From JAAZBI01 sp964461005 (GTDB taxonomy: Bacteria > Bacillota_I > Bacilli_A > RF39 > UBA660): a stretch of 9,579 nucleotides of DNA. This document shows, one piece after another, positions 6,664 to 9,579 of the stretch (its first letter is position 1; each line of letters begins with the position of its first letter). The stretch is from contig CAYWQQ010000023.1 of the NCBI GenBank assembly GCA_964461005.1, positions 1 to 9,579 on the forward strand, written 5' to 3'. The notes beneath the pieces were generated by a model, which saw only the letters and a program-made list of their open reading frames with translations, ran no database searches and was not told the DNA's origin. The position numbers and the translations under genes are program-made.

Positions 6664-7739
6664 TCATCTTCACCACTTTCTTCACTTATTGTCTTAACAT
6701 CAACTTTATTTATCATATCAAATCTTTTACTAATTTTTTCACTAGATATATGAACACTTTCTACATCTTTAGATACAGTTTGAATACTTTTTGATAATTT
6801 ATCCCAACGATCACGATAACGATTAAAATCTTCACTTAATTTAATTAATTCTTGTTGAATTACTGAGGCATATTTATCTCTTTCCATATTCTTTATAATC
6901 ATTTGGATAACTGTCAAAGTACTCATTAAAGTGGTTGGTGAAGTAATCCAAATTCTCTTTTTATTTGCATAATCAAGAATGTCTTGATGATAGGCATTAA
7001 TTTCAGCAAAAATAGCTTCAGCTGGTAAAAACATGATAGCTTGATCACTAGTTACCCCCGAGATAATGTATTTGCTAGAAATAGCATCAATATGTTTTTT
7101 AACATCAGATTTAAATTCTTTCTCATTCTTTTCTCTCTCAAAGTTTGATAAATTTTTATCTACCATTAATTGATAATGCTCTAAAGGAAATTTAGAATCA
7201 ATTGCGATTAATCCTAAGGGATTAGGTGCAAACAAAACAGAATCAGCAATTGTACCATTTTCAAAAGTATATTGCATACGATAAATAGTATCGTTTTTTT
7301 CACCAAATACATTTGCTAAAATATGTTTCAGATTAATTTCACCAAAGATACCTCGACTCTTTTTATCAGTTAATACACCTTGTAATGACACTATGTCATT
7401 TGATAATAAATCAATCTTTTTTTGAGCCTCATCGATACGAGATAGTCTTTCTAAAACTGACGTAAAAGTTTTATTTGTCTTTTCAAAATTTTCTTCAATT
7501 TTTTCGTTTACTTTTTCATTGATCATGATAAGTCTGTTATCAATTTTTTCATTTAATTTTGAAAAATCTTCATTCAAATTTCTTCCAAAATCATTTTTGA
7601 AATCACCAATTTCTTTTATAACACTATTTTCTAATTTACCAAGTCTCTCAGTTATATTACTCTCATTAATGTTTTTCATAACTGAAATAACACTAACTAC
7701 TAAAATAATAATTAATAATGTTAAAACTACATATTCCAT
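6660..7739 (-). CDS. rmuC: RmuC family DNA recombination protein
   Basis: A 359-residue protein with the RmuC layout: one N-terminal membrane helix (about 3-20), a long coiled coil rich in Glu/Lys/Asn (about 25-120), then the PD-(D/E)XK-like RmuC domain (about 125-330). Landmarks are GIFGEINLKHIL, the conserved IDSKFPLEHY with D181 and K183, FLPAE at 237-241 and the segment ANKKRIWITSPTTLM. E. coli RmuC limits inversion at short inverted repeats and is thought to be a nuclease linked to recombination; its exact activity is not settled. The protein is probably anchored to the membrane with its coiled coil in the cytosol. The gene overlaps the VTT stop by 1 nt, with GAGGTGA about 5 nt before the ATG, and overlaps trpS by 4 nt at its TGA stop. 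The family call is secure; the role here is inferred. Confidence 0.95.
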   Translation of the reverse strand: MEYVVLTLLIIILVVSVISVMKNINESNITERLGKLENSVIKEIGDFKNDFGRNLNEDFSKLNEKIDNRLIMINEKVNEKIEENFEKTNKTFTSVLERLSRIDEAQKKIDLLSNDIVSLQGVLTDKKSRGIFGEINLKHILANVFGEKNDTIYRMQYTFENGTIADSVLFAPNPLGLIAIDSKFPLEHYQLMVDKNLSNFEREKNEKEFKSDVKKHIDAISSKYIISGVTSDQAIMFLPAEAIFAEINAYHQDILDYANKKRIWITSPTTLMSTLTVIQMIIKNMERDKYASVIQQELIKLSEDFNRYRDRWDKLSKSIQTVSKDVESVHISSEKISKRFDMINKVDVKTISEESGEDE

Positions 7740-8323
7740 TATTTCACCTCATTAACTTTCAATATTTTTTGAATAACTCTAGAAAAAGCATACGCTACCA
7801 AAAGAATAGCTATTATTTCCAGAAAAATTTTAGGATTTTTTAAACTTTCAACCAATCCGGTACCAATATAGCCCCAGAAATATACGATAGAAATTTTACC
7901 AATTAAAATACTCAGCAAAAACTTTTTGGGTTCCATTTTTGACAAACCACAAACAATATTAATTAAAAAAGCCGGTGTAAATGGTAATGCTATTAAAATA
8001 ACTAATAATGAAAAAGACATCTTGTTGATTCTATTCATTAATGCGTTAATTTTACCATCAATTTTTATATTTCTATATAATATTTTACTAAATCCTAAAC
8101 GAAAAGCATAAAAAGATATTAGACAACCACAAATTGTTCCTAATAAGGAAATAATAAAACCTAAAAACGAACCAAAAGCTAAATTATTGAAAGCAATAAA
8201 AACACTTAATGGTAATATGGGAATAATAGATTCTAATATGATTAAAAAGAACCCAGCTAGAGGGCCAGTGTTTTGTAATAATTCAACAAAAATATTTATT
8301 ATTTTGGTAATTCTTTCAATCAT
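7739..8323 (-). CDS. TVP38/TMEM64 (VTT/DedA superfamily) membrane protein
   Basis: A 194-residue integral membrane protein, first gene of the operon. Hydrophobic segments lie at about 20-45 (probably re-entrant), 50-76, 103-125, 136-158 and 168-186. VTT-type landmarks are E31 in LESIIPILPLSVF, the glycine-rich second segment ending FYAFRLG with R75, and LPFTPAFLINIVCGLSKM (113-130), the Pro/Asn/Gly motif of TVP38 proteins. The superfamily includes eukaryotic lipid scramblases (TMEM41B, VMP1) and bacterial DedA proteins that move undecaprenyl phosphate or phosphatidylethanolamine across the membrane. A lipid-transport role is therefore plausible but not shown for this branch. The ATG has GGAGA 7 nt upstream and a promoter just before that. 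Its stop overlaps the rmuC start in TAATG. Confidence 0.88.
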   Translation of the reverse strand: MIERITKIINIFVELLQNTGPLAGFFLIILESIIPILPLSVFIAFNNLAFGSFLGFIISLLGTICGCLISFYAFRLGFSKILYRNIKIDGKINALMNRINKMSFSLLVILIALPFTPAFLINIVCGLSKMEPKKFLLSILIGKISIVYFWGYIGTGLVESLKNPKIFLEIIAILLVAYAFSRVIQKILKVNEVK

Positions 8324-8347
8324 AATTTATTCTCCAAACACTTCTTT

Positions 8348-8376
8348 ATTATAATATATCTTGATCTTTTTATAAA
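8348..8376 (-). promoter_or_regulatory. Promoter of the VTT-rmuC-trpS-ABC-patatin operon
   Basis: On the minus strand TTTATA (8376-8371, four of six matches to TTGACA) is followed after 17 nt by a perfect TATAAT (8353-8348). Transcription would begin near 8341, leaving a leader of about 18 nt that contains GGAGA (8335-8331), 7 nt before the ATG at 8323. No other intergenic gap upstream of the ABC genes is large enough for a promoter. Confidence 0.6.
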
Positions 8377-8383
8377 GCACTTT

Positions 8384-8396
8384 AAAGATAATCTTT
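8384..8396. repeat. Palindrome between the two divergent promoters, possible operator
   Basis: AAAGAT-A-ATCTTT is a perfect 6+6 inverted repeat with one central base. Allowing a one-base bulge it extends to TTAAAGAT/ATCTTTTAA. It lies about midway between the two outward-facing -35 elements (8371-8376 and 8404-8409), a suitable place for a dimeric regulator acting on both. It could equally be a chance A/T palindrome. Confidence 0.35.
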
Positions 8397-8403
8397 TAAC
8401 TTA

Positions 8404-8432
8404 TAGACAAAAAAAGGTTTTTAATATATAAT
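8404..8432 (+). promoter_or_regulatory. Promoter of the RNase J gene
   Basis: TAGACA (five of six matches to TTGACA) is followed after exactly 17 nt by a perfect TATAAT (8427-8432). This is the best σA-type promoter in the window. Transcription should begin near 8439, giving a leader of about 40 nt. Confidence 0.78.
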
Positions 8433-8438
8433 TAGTTG

Positions 8439-8461
8439 AGTTAATCTTTTTATCATTAACT
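8439..8461 (+). promoter_or_regulatory. Small hairpin in the RNase J mRNA leader
   Basis: AGTTAAT (8439-8445) and ATTAACT (8455-8461) can pair as a 7-bp stem with a 9-nt loop. The stem would start at about the predicted 5' end and finish 7 nt before the ribosome binding site AAGGAG (8469-8474). It may protect the 5' end of the transcript or serve as an autoregulatory site. It could also act as a DNA operator; the sequence alone cannot decide. Confidence 0.35.
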
Positions 8462-8468
8462 AAATAGA

Positions 8469-8474
8469 AAGGAG
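8469..8474 (+). promoter_or_regulatory. Ribosome binding site of the RNase J gene
   Basis: AAGGAG, followed by A/T bases, ends 5 nt before the ATG at 8480. It is the strongest Shine-Dalgarno sequence in the window and fixes that start. Confidence 0.85.
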
Positions 8475-8479
8475 ATAAA

Positions 8480-9579
8480 ATGAAATTTTTTGAAAACAAC
8501 AATACACAAGTCTTTGCTTTAGGCGGTTTAGGAGAAATTGGCAAGAATATGTATTGTGTAATGCATAACGATGAGTTAATTATTATTGACTCTGGAGTTA
8601 TGTTCCCACAAGATGAATTGTTAGGAATTGACTATGTTATTCCTGATTATACTTTTTTAAAACAAAATAGTGAAAAAATTAAAGCACTAATAATTACTCA
8701 TGGTCATGAAGATCACATTGGAAGTATTCCTTTTTTATTACAAACAATGAATATTCCTGTTATTTATGCCCCAAAACAAGCGACAGAATTAATTAAGAAA
8801 AAATTAGAAGAAAGAAATATTAAATATAAAAATTTAAATACTTATACAGAGGATTTAAAACTTAAGTTTAAATATTTTCAAATTGAATTTTTTGCAACAA
8901 CTCACTCTATACCAGATTCTCATGGCATAGCTATAAACACTCCGAATGGATTAATCGTTATGACTGGAGACTTTAAATTTGATTGGACACCAATTGGACC
9001 TATGTCAAATATTCATAAAATGGCTGAATTAGGCAAACGAGGTGTTAAACTATTGATGAGTGATAGTACAAACGCAATGGTTGACGGTGTTTCTATCAGT
9101 GAATCAAAAGTTGATGAAACTTTAAATGAAGTTTTTGAAAATTGTGAAGGAAGAATAATTATAGCTACCTTTGCTTCAAATATTTATCGTTTGAAACATA
9201 TTGTTGAAACTTGTAGAAAAAACAATAGAAAAGTGGCTTTATTTGGTAGGAGTATGGATACATCAATTGAAATTGCTGTTAAAGGTGGTTACATAATTGA
9301 TGATGGTATTTTTGTTTCTCCTGAAGAAGCATTAAAAGCTAAAGAAAATGAAATTACATTATTATGTACTGGTTCTCAAGGTGAACCATTAGCAGCTTTA
9401 TCAAGAATTGCTAACGGATCGCATCGTCAAATTAAATTATTACCTAATGATATAGTTGTCTTTTCTTCATCAGCAATTCCAGGAAATGCATCTGCTATAA
9501 CAAATACAATTAACAAATTATATTTAAAAGGTGTAAAAGTTTTCACTAATACTTCTATTAGTGAAATACATACTTCTGG
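8480..9579 (+). CDS. rnjA: Ribonuclease J (RNase J1-like), C-terminus cut by window edge
   Basis: The frame is open for 366 codons to the right edge; the family is about 555 residues, so roughly the last third is missing. It is a metallo-β-lactamase/β-CASP ribonuclease with 5'-3' exonuclease and endonuclease activity, central to mRNA decay and rRNA maturation in Firmicutes. The N-terminal FALGGLGEIGKNMY is typical. Zinc ligands are HGHEDH at 74-79 (H74, H76, D78, H79), H142 in TTHSIPDSHG and D164 in TGDFKFDW, numbered as in B. subtilis RNase J1. The β-CASP domain shows LLMSDSTNA and LLCTGSQGEPLAALSRIA; the window ends within the SEIHTSG motif. It is transcribed divergently from the VTT operon from its own strong promoter. 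Paralogue RNase J2 usually lacks some catalytic residues, and all are kept here, which favours J1. Confidence 0.97.
   Translation, partial: MKFFENNNTQVFALGGLGEIGKNMYCVMHNDELIIIDSGVMFPQDELLGIDYVIPDYTFLKQNSEKIKALIITHGHEDHIGSIPFLLQTMNIPVIYAPKQATELIKKKLEERNIKYKNLNTYTEDLKLKFKYFQIEFFATTHSIPDSHGIAINTPNGLIVMTGDFKFDWTPIGPMSNIHKMAELGKRGVKLLMSDSTNAMVDGVSISESKVDETLNEVFENCEGRIIIATFASNIYRLKHIVETCRKNNRKVALFGRSMDTSIEIAVKGGYIIDDGIFVSPEEALKAKENEITLLCTGSQGEPLAALSRIANGSHRQIKLLPNDIVVFSSSAIPGNASAITNTINKLYLKGVKVFTNTSISEIHTS

Noticed and set aside
6640..6700. T-box riboswitch for trpS
   Set aside because: trpS starts inside the end of rmuC with a 4-nt overlap, so there is no leader, and the leader before the first gene of the operon is only about 18 nt.
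1..9579. Mobile element, CRISPR array, toxin-antitoxin pair or defence system
   Set aside because: No transposase or integrase motifs, no regularly spaced repeats and no effector domains were seen; genes are housekeeping or envelope-related.

Overview
The window comes from a very AT-rich bacterium (roughly three quarters A+T by eye). The gene set suggests an uncultured or wall-poor lineage of low-GC Firmicutes (Bacilli, Mollicutes-like): an LtaS-type lipoteichoic acid synthase, a Bacillus-like TrpS and an RNase J whose catalytic residues carry the same numbers as B. subtilis RNase J1. The standard bacterial code fits. Trp is encoded by TGG, no reading frame needs UGA as Trp, and rmuC ends at TGA inside an ATGA overlap with trpS. 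I see no mobile element, CRISPR array, tRNA, rRNA or riboswitch.

Layout. (1) Positions 1-1612, minus: an LTA synthase-like membrane phosphotransferase, cut at its C-terminus by the window edge. Its extended -10 box lies only 6 nt before the ATG, so its mRNA may be leaderless. (2) Positions 1647-8323, minus: seven tightly packed genes that look like one operon, transcribed from 8323 leftwards. They are a VTT/TVP38 membrane protein, rmuC, trpS, an ABC ATPase, an ABC permease, a patatin-like phospholipase and a small unknown gene. Junctions overlap by 1 nt (VTT/rmuC, ATPase/permease) or 4 nt (rmuC/trpS), or are 3 to about 35 nt apart. The small gene is split by a +1 frame change in an A5 run; the second frame stays open for 70 codons and ends inside a 12-bp A/T-rich terminator hairpin. 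(3) Positions 8324-8479: a divergent control region with one promoter for each side and a palindrome between them. (4) Positions 8480-9579, plus: the first 366 codons of RNase J, cut by the right edge.

How they fit together. Several products act at or on the membrane and its lipids: glycerolphosphate polymerisation on lipid anchors, a VTT-fold (lipid scramblase/flippase superfamily) protein, an ABC exporter and a patatin-fold lipid hydrolase. They share an operon with translation (TrpS) and DNA maintenance (RmuC) genes. This is housekeeping DNA, and I do not see a convincing new defence or mobile system. The most notable points are the frameshifted terminal gene, the apparently leaderless LTA synthase and the lipid-themed operon. 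No gene-free stretch exceeds 300 bases once the shifted frame at 1647-1859 is counted.
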